Assembly (NCBI GenBank): GCA_027924585.1
Contig: BSBM01000753.1
Location: forward strand, 20,169,501-20,233,500
Source: Larix kaempferi
Taxonomy: Eukaryota > Streptophyta > Pinopsida > Pinales > Pinaceae
Direction of reading: 5' to 3'
DNA: 64,000 bases
Shown here piece after piece: positions 36,019 to 46,714 of the stretch. Numbering within the stretch: position 1 is the first letter of the stretch; each line of letters begins with the position of its first letter. Below the pieces are notes generated by a model, which ran no database searches, was not told the origin of the DNA, and saw only the letters and a list, made by a program, of their open reading frames with translations. The translations under genes were made by a program, and so were the position numbers.

Positions 36019-38022
36019 TCAGAGAGTTGCAATAAGAACAAGAAGATTGCAGAGTTGTTGAGGCTGTGAGAAGAAAGAAGAATGGTCGCTGGCGTGCATT
36101 TTGAATACCTTCTCTGGAGGATTCTGTGCTATGGAGTATTCCTGGTACTCTGGAAAGAACATTCTGTCCTTCATTAACATGATATAAAATCTTCTGATTC
36201 TCCCATACTTATCCTCCGATGGCTTCAGAAACTCCATCGAAACTGGAAATGGCGTTGGAGTTAGAAGAGATTTTGCCAGGTTTGAGTCCTGTGGGAGCAA
36301 GTAATACGGGGAAGAAACAAACTGTTTCTTAGCAAAAGTGGAAGGGAAAAGGGGAAAATATATAATTTAATAGTCGAAAAAAAGTAGACATATGACATAT
36401 CCCACGTCTTACTCACACACATTACACAGCCTTTTCTTCGAATCCAATACTGAGAAATTGAAGGCTTAAATACCTCATCGGGGCTCTCGTTATAAAGATA
36501 GGACTTGACATGATCAAGAACCAGTGAAGCAGATGTGGGTAGCTCTGAATCTGCTTCCGTATTGAGTACCACTACTCCATTTTCCACCAGCCTGGCGAAT
36601 GTCTGCACACATCATAAAAGTCATGCGCCAATATAGTTCAATTCATAATTCGAAAGGGTCTGAGCACGCCATGTAATCTGTATCATATCCACCCATTTGT
36701 GTTAATATAAGTATCAGGTTTAGAAGAAAGAAACGTGTCCTTCACACCTTCGGGTTGGCAGAGCTAAGGTAGGTCTGATTGTTTCGAGGAGTAAATGCAG
36801 CTACGAAGATTGCCTTGGAGAACTTGGTTGGATACATCTCCATCGCATATGATAATGGGCATCCACCCAGGCTGTGACCTACAAGTGTCACCTGCCATAG
36901 ATCAAATGGGAAGACTTCAATACGCTTCAATTTAGGTCTTGATAAAAGCAAGAATAATATCACTGAAAACGATCAGATCTTTTCAAAAGCCAGCATATGT
37001 ATATGTATTATTTCAATCTAATGAACCAGGTCCTGAAATGTCTTATCCAAGGTGTTTGATCCCAAACATTCTAATGAGGTAAGTACGGACTCTTTTAGGT
37101 AAGTCCATGTCAGCTACATGATTATCCGTACTAGCTGCTGGCCCTCCTGTTCTAGTCAACTGCAATTTCATGTATCGCATAACAGAAGGTTGAAACTTGA
37201 GCATATAGTGTTTTCTAAATTTGAAAAACAATGAAATGAAAGGCCTTTGAGATGCTCAGACTTCTCAGAGACATTGAGAAGATCAACACCTAATATACAT
37301 GAAATTATATTTAAGATCGGATCGGGCACCATCTCTAAAACGAAAAGGGAAAAGTTTGAAAATAGTATCTAATGCTTGGCCTTTTGTTGCCTATTCTTCA
37401 ACAGCCATAGCCCTTTATATTAACGACACGAACAGAACAATAAAGAGAACCATCATGTAAACTTCCAATAGTCATAACTGGCTTGGAACATTAAAAGTCA
37501 TAAGCTTCCATTTTGCTTTAGAGCAATTGTTCCCAAACCTACGAATGACAAGTTATATTTCAAATAATCCAAGTACCTTCTCATCATTATCGAGGTTGCT
37601 GATATATTGTAGCAGTGGCTCTGCATAGTGTGAGATTGAATTGACTTGATCTGTAGAGGCCGCCCTGTTTATTCCATTGGAGGTGAGATCCAGGGCAGCC
37701 ACTCTGTGCCCCTTTTGTTTAAGCAGAGTGACAATTTTATACCAGCACCATGCCCCATGCCCAAGTCCATGTATCAACACAAAGTGCTGCTGTATAACTT
37801 CTCCTTCCTGATCCATTTCAGAAGAAATAAAAAACTCAGATCACCTAATCAAGGGACTCCATCATTTCTTTCGTGCTAATCAGAAAGCCAAAAGCAAAAA
37901 ACAAAACGGAACAGCAAAAGACTGCTGAAGTTTTGGGATTTCATTACCTTTCCAAGAATAGAAACAAGCAGCAGCATAACAACGACCACAACAACAGCAG
38001 TCCTACTACATTGCAGCACCAT
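36019..38022 (-). CDS. Methylesterase-type alpha/beta hydrolase, five exons, intact
   Basis: Exons on minus: 38022-37948, 37807-37577, 36891-36748, 36602-36474, 36288-36019; all introns are GT-AG and phase 0, giving 282 aa. Residues 1-24 (MVLQCSRTAVVVVVVMLLLV, SILG) form a signal peptide or membrane anchor. HGLGHGAWCW (38-47) forms the oxyanion region, and GHSLGG holds the nucleophile Ser109. Asp234 (MKDRMF) and His262 (SDHSSF) complete the triad; YLYNESPDED spans the exon 4/5 join. The family (MES, SABP2, polyneuridine-aldehyde esterase, hydroxynitrile lyase) hydrolyses methyl esters of salicylate, jasmonate or indole-acetate, or acts on specialised metabolites. Substrate cannot be told from sequence. 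The signal peptide suggests secretory-pathway location, unlike the mostly cytosolic family. Two broken copies lie at 58.6-61.3 kb. Confidence 0.85.
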
Positions 38023-38023
38023 C

Positions 38024-38071
38024 TTAACAGTTTTCTGTGAGAATTGATTAACAGTTTTCTGTGAGAATTGA
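38024..38071 (-). repeat. 24-bp direct duplication in hydrolase 5' leader
   Basis: TTAACAGTTTTCTGTGAGAA plus TTGA occurs perfectly twice, at 38024-38047 and 38048-38071, ending two bases upstream of the ATG. It lies between TATA box and start codon, so in the 5' UTR or across the transcription start. Confidence 0.9.
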
Positions 38072-38083
38072 TTTAGTATTATC

Positions 38084-38096
38084 TATTCATATATAG
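38084..38096 (-). promoter_or_regulatory. Probable TATA box of hydrolase gene
   Basis: CTATATATGAATA on minus, about 62-74 nt upstream of the ATG, the only TATA-like element at a plausible distance. It is retained in the duplicated flank near 61300. Confidence 0.55.
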
Positions 38097-38103
38097 CTGG
38101 CGG

Positions 38104-41100
38104 AGGAGATGAGAGCCAAGAACACTATTTTAAACTTGGTGGGGTCACGAAAGCAAAAGTTAAGTGGAATGGCCTACAATAACTTGTACATGTGCGAAAT
38201 CCTCTAAATCTGGTCAGAAAAGACCCCATTGCAGGAATATGAAGCCTAATGGAGTTAGCTTTTAGTTTTAAATTTCTGGAATTGAAGAATAGAAAACAAA
38301 ATTTTATCAAACAGTCACATATAGGCGTATACTACCTAATACATTATTTTTCAAAACGGTATTTAACATATTTTTAATTAAAAATTAAGATTGATAAAAG
38401 CTATCTAGAAGGAAGACGGTATTTAACATATTTTTAATTAAAAATTAACATCGATAAAAGCTTTCTAGAAGGAACGAAATCATAATATGCTTCTGTATAT
38501 CAACATAAACACACTTTTTTCTGACATATTTTAAATATGATTATGGAAATAAACAATGACATCGATAGAAGCCCTCTAGAAGGAATGAAATGATAACAAG
38601 AAACATAATACGTCATATTATTTTTTCTTTTTCTTTATTTTAAACGGTTTATATTATTTGACAATTTTTTAAAACAATATTTAACAGGTTATAATTATAA
38701 CTTGGGTTAAATATTTATTATATTTTTATATAATTTTGATAAAATTTATATAAACTCATTTTAAATTATAAATATGTGTGAAGGATAATTTTTTATCATT
38801 TAATTTATTTCATGTATAAAAGATACAAATATTTAGACTTTGAAAGATTCATCTTTCTAGGTTAAAGTTTGAGTTATGTTCATTTCACTTTTGAATTTTT
38901 TGTGTGTAAAATTTAAAATTGAAATTGAGTAGATATGTTGTTTTAATATTTAAGATAAAAATATATATTTAAAATTAATTACTAGAATGTAATGAACCAA
39001 TATGTATATCAAATGCCATAACAATGTGTGGTGGGCATTTTGAAGGCCTGATCTATATGTGTATGCAATCTAGATGACTACACCAAATTACACCATTGAT
39101 CAAGCATATTTTGAACTATTAATTGCAAGACAAAATAAATCGTTGATCAACACATAATAATATATTGTTTTGAGTTTGGATAGTTCTATGCATTTAATGA
39201 AGTTTCTTGCCATATGGATTCAACGAAGTTTCTTGCCATATGGAATGATTTGAGCCCAAATCATCTATTGTTGATGTTTCATCTCAAACGTTTGTTAGCA
39301 TATGCTGAAAGTAGACATTAGTGGTATCTCTCCCTCTTGGGAGAAGATTGTTTGAAATTCATTACATGTTTTCCATAAAAACATTCCCAAAATGGCATTT
39401 GCATACAAGAGTTTGTCCACCATTGTTGTAGTTAGCCCATGTCCCCCATAAAAATTATTGAGTGGTGACTAATTAGAGAGTTTGTATGTTCTAGAAATAT
39501 ATCATGTAATTGACTTTCAATTTGTATTAAGATCTTAGCTCCTATGAAGATCATAGATCTTTTCAATGGAAGCATATTACATATGTATCATCTCTTTTTA
39601 GAATATTTTCAATGCTTTTTCATTTAAGGAATCATGTTCTTTATAAAGATTTCCAGTATTGTATGTATATTGAAAGCTGCAATGGAAATGAGAGAGAGAA
39701 GTATTAAATGCTTCAATTCATGTGGGAGAGAGGAATAATATTGAAGCAATACATGGAATTTTCCAACTCATAGATGCTTTTAACCATTAACTCACACTAC
39801 TTTTATACGAACTTCAACATGTAGCCAAATTTGTGAATTAGTTGAAGCATCCAATAATTTTACGAACTTTGTGAATTAGTTGAAACATCCAATAATTAGT
39901 TGAAACATCCAATAATTTTAGGGACTTCAACATGAAGCCAAGTTAATTCACCAAGTTTGTGAATTAGTTGAAACATCCAATAATTTTATGGTATGTGGTT
40001 GCAAGCATCAATATTCAATATCTAAGTTCACACGAAAATCATAAATTTGACTTGGATCTTTTCAATCACATGAGTAATGCATAGATATTTTTATCAAAAT
40101 CATAATACAAAACTATATATCCAATAGATCTATACACCTATCTCAATATTCTCAAACTTTAACCAATCCTCAATAAAGCTTCCAATGAAATGTGTTTGAC
40201 TAATAAAGAATATTAGACAATTATAGTGCTCATAGAAATGAGAATGAGAGGAATATCATTTTTTATTAACATTAAGGTTGGCATAGATGATCGAGTTTCA
40301 CTACATATCTAGTTAGTTGGTGTTGCAAACTCATAGGTTACCTCATTGTGTAGTTTGAGGATTGTTTTTTACCTCTTTGTTTTGGTTGTTCCAATCGACT
40401 ATCTACATTTTCTCTTGTTGGATTTGATTTCCATGGAAATTCAATTCCTTGGCAAGCAAGGGTTGATGCATACATGTTGAGGACCATCAAGAAAAAGGTT
40501 TGAGTTGCAAATGTTCTCACCTTCTTTTCTCTTTGTATTGAGATTGTCGCAAGAGATCAAGTTTCACCATAGTTTTGATTAGTGTGTTGCAAAATCCTAG
40601 CTGACCTCAATTCATGGTTTGGAAGGTGGAGAGATACTTGTTCCCTCTTTGTTTCAATTGTTCCAATCCACCAACCAACATTGAAAGTGTCAAAGTTTAA
40701 ATACTTGTTAGAAAGATTGTCACGAGACTCGAATATTTTTGACAATCTTTGTGGCATGTATAATGTTCTATGTAATTGTATTGAACACTAGACACACAAT
40801 TATGATTGAATGAAAAAGTTGTGCTTACATACAACACTACTATGACTCACGTGGTGGAAAATTCGAATTATAATTGATATTAAACTGATTTTTTTTAGTT
40901 TGCGATTTGTAAATGATGATTTAGGCTTATGTACATTTCATAACTTCCCTTATGCTTGGCAAGGTTAATCAACAACCTTGCATTGAAGGGAACAAATATG
41001 AATGTAATAGTTTAGTTGGTTATGGGAGGTAGGTTAAAATTATAATATACATGATCATTTTGGGTCTATTGTAATTTGGTTATGTGAAGAAGAGAAATTG

Positions 41101-41266
41101 GTAATGCAATTAGTTCATTAAGTTCACATTTCCATATAAACTTTTGAATTAACATAGGTTCTTCATGGCTAGGCAAGCTAACAATGACCCAGATAGAATC
41201 AAAGAAACCATCTAACAGTGGAGGAATATTTCCTTCAAAAACTCCATTCTTAATTATGCCTAACAA
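38104..41266. repeat. Upstream flank, left copy of segmental duplication
   Basis: This stretch and the hydrolase 5' exons match about 60847-64000 with many small indels. Shared landmarks include GGGGTCACGAAAGCAAAAGT, AACGAAGTTTCTTG.CATATG, TTGTGAATTAGTTGAAACAT and CTAACAATGACCCAGATAGA. Internal repeats: a 60-bp duplication at 38356-38475, four copies of GAATTAGTTGAAACATCCAA at about 39830-39985, and a diverged repeat of about 268 bp at 40270-40800. No gene is recognised within; the frames at 40338-40791 are incidental. Confidence 0.8.
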
Positions 41267-41499
41267 CTTTGGGTTTCCTCCTCCCGGAAACCTAGGAGGA
41301 AAGAAAGCAATGAATATTCAAAGAAATGGAGAGGAATAATGACATGGCATGGGGAAAAATCAAATAGAATATCAATGAAATTATCCAAACTTCCTAATAA
41401 ATCAATGAAGACTAGAAATGCCAACCTTCACAATCAACAATCATGCAATATTGGGGTCTCAAACCTGAGAATCCATCGATTAAGGCTCCAAGTAACAAA

Positions 41500-41703
41500 A
41501 CTCCTACTTCAAGTCTAAATAAATGGCCTCTTCCCCTTGAAGGTTTCAAAAAACTTAATGTTAATGGTGCTTCTCAAGGAAACCTAGCTTCGGTTGGATT
41601 TTGAGGTGTCATATGAAATTATTAGGGATAGACTTAATGGATACATGAAGGTTCCCTTGGAGTAACTACCAATAACACATGGGATTTTATTCTCTAAAAC
41701 TAG
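41500..41703 (+). pseudogene. LINE RNase H remnant interrupted by the LARD element
   Basis: Plus-strand text KWPLPLEGFKKLNVNGASQG then NLASVGF, stop, GVI resembles the WxxPPxGxxKLNxDGAS..G...GFGGVIRD start of the RNase H domain that ends many plant LINEs; the catalytic Asp is Asn here. It continues as EGSLGVTTNNTWDFIL with stops, then is cut at 41704 by the LARD. Sequence after 53395 did not give clear RNase H text. Confidence 0.5.
41699..41703. other. Left target-site duplication of LARD (ACTAG)
   Basis: ACTAG directly precedes the left LTR and recurs directly after the right LTR at 53390-53394. This proves that both LTRs belong to one insertion. Confidence 0.85.
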
Positions 41704-44549
41704 TGTAACATCCCGATAATTTAATTTAATTTTTTTAAAAAAATCAGCATTAATGGTTAATAATTGTAAACGCGAAAATAATAAATGCTTATAAAGACAA
41801 CATTAATTAACAAAGTCGTTCATGCAAAAAATAATTAATTATTGAGACTCTCAGCTAGAGACAATAATGGTTGCGGCATGTCATACTTCTGTTAAGATGC
41901 CGACGACACAATTAAGCACATGCATAATAAAATAAGAACATGCCAAGTCTTTCTTTTACACAAAAAGAATACTAAGTCAACCATGGACTATGTTGCGAGG
42001 TGTAATAATAACCTTAGGCTATGTTATAAGGGCTAATCTATTTTACATCAACCACAAAATGTATGCCAACATGTTCTCTTCACACATACCCTCACATAGA
42101 TCATTACCCAATGAAAACTGATCTAAGGTCATTTTCCAAACCTTGTCAACCTAAGACTTTACACATTTATTTCAACACACAAGAAGCTCATTCATTAATT
42201 TATGCATTCACAATCACATGCTTTCCTATTAAATGTAACGTCTAATCTATGTTCTCACATTAATGACATAAAATGGTGAAACTCTAAGCATGTGTATGAC
42301 ACTAAACTTCCCTAGGGTTACTATCATATTGAAATCTCCTTTCACATAAAGGTAGCCCCTTTCCTTTAGCCTTCTACCAATCAAATTCATATGGATACAT
42401 GAGTAAGTAAACATGATAGACAGTACTATCAACATACATTCATCGATTCCAAGTAATACATAATCAGAAAAGCCAACAAATATGTCAATGCATAAGATAA
42501 CTTTACAAACATTTCTTACCACCTTAGCAAAGCGGAGGAATGGTCATTCTGGTTGTCATCTTATTCCTGTATTCCTCAATTATACTCACAACATACGTTA
42601 GTACAATAAAACATACTATAGCAAATGTAAATATCATTTCATTAATCAAGATACATCAAATTAATATCACAAACAAAATCATGTAATAAGGGAAATAATG
42701 TGGGCAATGCAATGCTGCACCCAACTGTACGCTCTTCGACGACATATACTCAGTCCATCCGAAGGCCACCCCCGAGCTGGGCATGGTGATCCGCAACGGG
42801 ATAGGGAGTATCTAAGTCTCTTCGCCCTAAAACCAATCGCGCACAACTCTAGAGGTGAATGCAGTTCTCCTGCAATTCTAAAGGTAGTACTCCTACCTAG
42901 ACACTTCTCGTGTCCTAACCTCGTGTGTAGTTGTGGTGTTGTTCTTGGCGGGCCCAAGTCGTTACTCCCGACTTGGCCTTCTATGCCCCACAGCATAAGC
43001 ATGTGTTACCTGACTGTCGTTCAGGCCAGTCCTACCATAAGTAACATAACAAGTGCATTCGACAAGCCACCCAAGCCTTCGACACACACTCAAGAATTCA
43101 ATCATACAACCAAAAGGCATCATAAACACACATACGGAACGCAAGGAACACAATCGACATGCAATGATGCATTCGACATGCTACCACTAGATGTCCTTCA
43201 TCATAAATAGGTGTATGTACATAAGATATGTCGTCGCCATGCAATAATGCATTCGACAATTCATCTAAGCACAATGTAATGCAACTATCACAAAATGTAC
43301 ATCAAGCCTAAGGGGTGCATTCGACATGCAACCCAAAAACATAATGTAACACCATTAAGCATGAACATGTGTAAGTAATGTATCCAGTTTTCTTCGACAT
43401 GTCGCCTACACACTCAATAAGCAATCTAATGACATCACATCATATGTAGTTGACATGAACATGTAAATGAAGGTTATCCAGTGCATTCGACATGCCACTA
43501 CTGGACATCAAGAGCTACAAGCATCATACATTATGTACTTAATCAATGCCTACAACATTCACCCTGAATTATGAAAGCATTGCAACATTCGAATAGATAT
43601 ATTTTTTTTCTTTCTCTCAAACACATACATCCTTCACTTAATAATTTAGAATGCATGCAACATTCCATTAAGAGTTATGAATACAACTCAAATTCATTTG
43701 AATCTATGAATGCATACTACATTCATTTAAAATGCATACGTGCCAACCAAACTCATTTAGATGTATGAATTTAACCATTTGATGCAATATAGGTATAACA
43801 TAGTCATTTGATACCAACTATTTATAAATATAAAGCACCCCCATTTTACATACACTTGTATATAACCATTCTATAAAATGTATATAAAGCTTAATTCCTT
43901 TATGCAATCCATGTATATATATAGCCTATTCTTTTTCAATATATATATATATATATAAAGAATGGCCATGGTTTAAATATAACCATGCTCTGGTTATAAA
44001 ACCATTTTTAACCTTCTGAGTCTATACAACATATATAGCATAACCACTTTCTACCAGATCAACAAAACGATAACCAAAGCTTACCAACTTATCTCTTGCT
44101 ATGAAAGCATATGGCATCTATGTAATAAGGATGATTGCATACCAATGTAATTGTCATTGACATAAATGATTTTCTAATGGCAATTAAAGAATTAAGTGTA
44201 TGAGCACTTCTACGAAGAGGCAGAGTCCCAACTCTGCGCTGATTCCAAGGTAAGTAATATACTCAACAGGTAGCTATATGCAACTAATCATCACAAGCAG
44301 CAATGAATAAAAGATCCAACCGATTACACCACAAACCAAGGCATCAACAAAATCAAATAGAAAGTATGCATCTCAATAGGCATAGTAACCACAAACCAAG
44401 GGTTTCTACGTAGAGTGTAAATAACCCAACATATCCATAACCAGATAAAAATGCACCCACGATTTCCTTCAACAACCAAAAATGCAAACCAATAACTCGA
44501 AACTCAGAGCAGAAAAGCTCTTCCAGCCAAGCTCCAAAGCATGAAACAC

Positions 44550-44840
44550 TTGTAATGATACAAAACTGAGATAAAAAGTCTGCAAGTAAATCTCCACGCA
44601 AGCATTAAAGATAAAAACGTTTTTGATGATTCAAAACTGAGATACAGAGTCTGCAAGTAAATCTCCAAGCAAGCATTAAAGCTAAAAACGTTTTTGATGA
44701 TTCAAAACTGAGATACAGAGTCTGCAACTAAATATCCAGGCAAGGATTAAAGCCAAAAACGTTTTTGATGATTCAAAACTGATATACAAAGTATGCAAGT
44801 AAATCTCGAGGCAAGCATTAAAGCTAAAAACGTTTTTTTT
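44550..44840. repeat. 72-bp tandem repeat, four copies, in left LARD LTR
   Basis: Units carry CAAAACTGAGATAC, AGTCTGCAAGTAAATCTC and GCATTAAAGCTAAAAACGTT. They start about 72 bp apart (near 44560, 44632, 44704, 44776). The right LTR has five units. Confidence 0.85.
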
Positions 44841-45205
44841 TTCCAAACAATGGGGTGCGTACTGAGCTTCCAATGCTCGGTTTCCAGCCACATTCAGAAT
44901 AAAAACGTTTTTGCAAACACCATTAGATGCATGTAGAGCTTTTCCCCCAAAAAATCTCTGTGTGAAGACTAGAAGATGAAGGAGCCACCTCTCCCCAACA
45001 AAACTAGGTAAAAAAAACAATATATATATACCCCCAACCTCTGTGTGAATGCCAAAGGAAACTCTTTGTTTTCCCCATACATCATATATATATAAAGAAA
45101 ACACATATCATACATATATACCAATATATATATATACGTCTCCACTTTTCCATATATAAGAATATAATAAAATAGAAGAACATAATAACATAATATAATA
45201 ATATT

Positions 45206-46042
45206 CTTGGGCTCTTTGGTTTTCCAGGAATATTTCTATCTTTCAAGATAAAGAGCCAGATGTTGTGTCTTGTGGAATTTTGGCTTTGAACTTAACACAA
45301 CAATATTCTGAAAAGATCTCTACTGCAGTGGAGAGAAGAATAGGCCAGTTTTCCTTTGTTGTCAACTAACCAACACTTTTCTTTGATGGGGCTGCTTAGA
45401 ATGGATTTTGTGCTGCGGGCGGTGTAATTTACCTGAATGAGGTTCATTTTTATACTTTTCGTCTCAACTGTGGGTTTGGCAGCAATATGAAAGCTGAACT
45501 GCTAGCTCTGTGGTGTATTCTGAGATGTGCAAACATTTTTGGGCTAGTTAATATCAAGGTTTATAGAGATTCGTGTGTTACAATCAAGTGGGCAGCAAAA
45601 GAATTTGATCTAAATGTTATTGCCCTTTCACTCTGGTGTGAGCGCACTAGGATGGAGATTTCTATGCAGGATCATATTACTTTTGATCACATCTTCCGTG
45701 AATTCAATGAACAGGCTCATGCACTCTCAAAGCAAGCATTATTGGGCACAGAAGGTTTACTGGTTTGGGAGGAATGGATGGACTCGAGCATGCTGGAAAG
45801 TGGAGATGTTTTTTTTCTTTTAGGAAGTTAAAGGAAAAGTATTTTGATGTGGAAAATACTTTTTGTAAGATCAATGTTTTTTTCTCATGTATATAGTCTT
45901 GCATGGACAAATATATGCAGTTGATAGGTGGCAGGAAAAAGGCCATATTTTTGTTGAACATACCTTTCAGAGGAAAGGTGACAAATTTTGTACTATTTGA
46001 TTTTAAGAATAACAATAGTACGTTTTTTTTCGGTTGAAAAAA
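45206..46042 (+). mobile_element. 5'-truncated LINE inserted in the LARD LTR
   Basis: This segment is absent from the other LTR. It begins CTTGGGCTCTTTGG and ends in an eight-A tail, flanked by copies of ACATAATATAATATT (left 45189-45205 with a 3-nt insert, right about 46044-46058). This is the hallmark of target-primed reverse transcription. Only the 3' end of a plant L1-type LINE was copied. Confidence 0.8.
45385..45831 (+). pseudogene. LINE C-terminal RNase H domain
   Basis: Plus text FDGAA, a TAG stop, NGFCAAGGVIYLN, then MKAELLALWCILRCANIFGL, NIKVYRDSCVTIKWAAKEFD and HIFREFNEQAHALSKQALLG. Catalytic positions Asp (FDGA), Glu (KAELLAL) and Asp (YRDS) are kept, with an ending of the NEQAHALSK type (usually N..AD.LSK). 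Apart from the TAG, the frame is open for 149 codons to a TAA. Plant L1 elements often carry this domain after reverse transcriptase. Confidence 0.75.
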
Positions 46043-46714
46043 AACATAATATAATATTAAAATATACCATAATTTCATTTTTCTAAAAAAACATAGAATC
46101 TTCAATTAATGCTATTATCCTTTTTTTTATAGCATTTAACATCCAATAACAATGTAATTATTAAATCACCAAATATAACATTAAAGTATTTCCCCAATCT
46201 ATATATATTAGCCAACATATATATATAAGATCTATGCATTTATAAAAGCATAGTCATAACAATAAGATATACACATTCATATAAAAGTTAAATCATAACA
46301 TATAATTGCATAAACATATACTAAATATATATTATCAATGTAATGCAATTTTTTAATTAAAACCATGTACACACTCATTAATAATGTTTGGCATTAGGTT
46401 TATACTTATGGCTTTATAATCATATATATAAATATAAGTTTTTTCCTACTTAAATATAGACAAGTATAGGCTTACCAATAACCATGCCAAACACAAAATT
46501 AACTTAACTCGAAAACAAGAGCTAAACCAAGCCAAAGACTACAACGACAGATACGACTTAAGACTTAGTTACTCTCCCCCTTGTGGTTCACTATGTCCTT
46601 TTTTACTCTTGGTTGCATTGCGGGAAAAATAGTTTAGGCTCTAATTAGTGTCGTCATGCAGATAGAAAAAAATTAAATAATTAAAAATATTTTACCAGAG
46701 ATGGAGACGTGACA

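Larger units (their letters stand above)
41704..46714 (-). repeat. 3' LTR of LARD (5.0 kb, with LINE insertion)
   Basis: Collinear with 49063-53389 throughout. It is longer by about 680 bp because of a LINE insertion at 45206-46042, partly offset by a longer TA run and an extra 72-bp repeat in the partner. Open frames at 42679-43210 are seen in diverged form in both LTRs but keep no conserved protein. Ends TGGAGACGTGACA. Confidence 0.9.

Noticed and set aside
36289-36321. Alternative acceptor giving a longer exon 5 (FVSSPYYLLPQ)
   Set aside because: The CCCACAG acceptor gives YNESPDED, which fits the family, while the upstream choice inserts 11 unmatched residues.
42698-43210. 170-codon open frame in the left LARD LTR
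   Set aside because: The matching place in the other LTR has shifted and shorter frames, and substitutions do not favour any protein. It is an open frame by chance in a GC-richer island.
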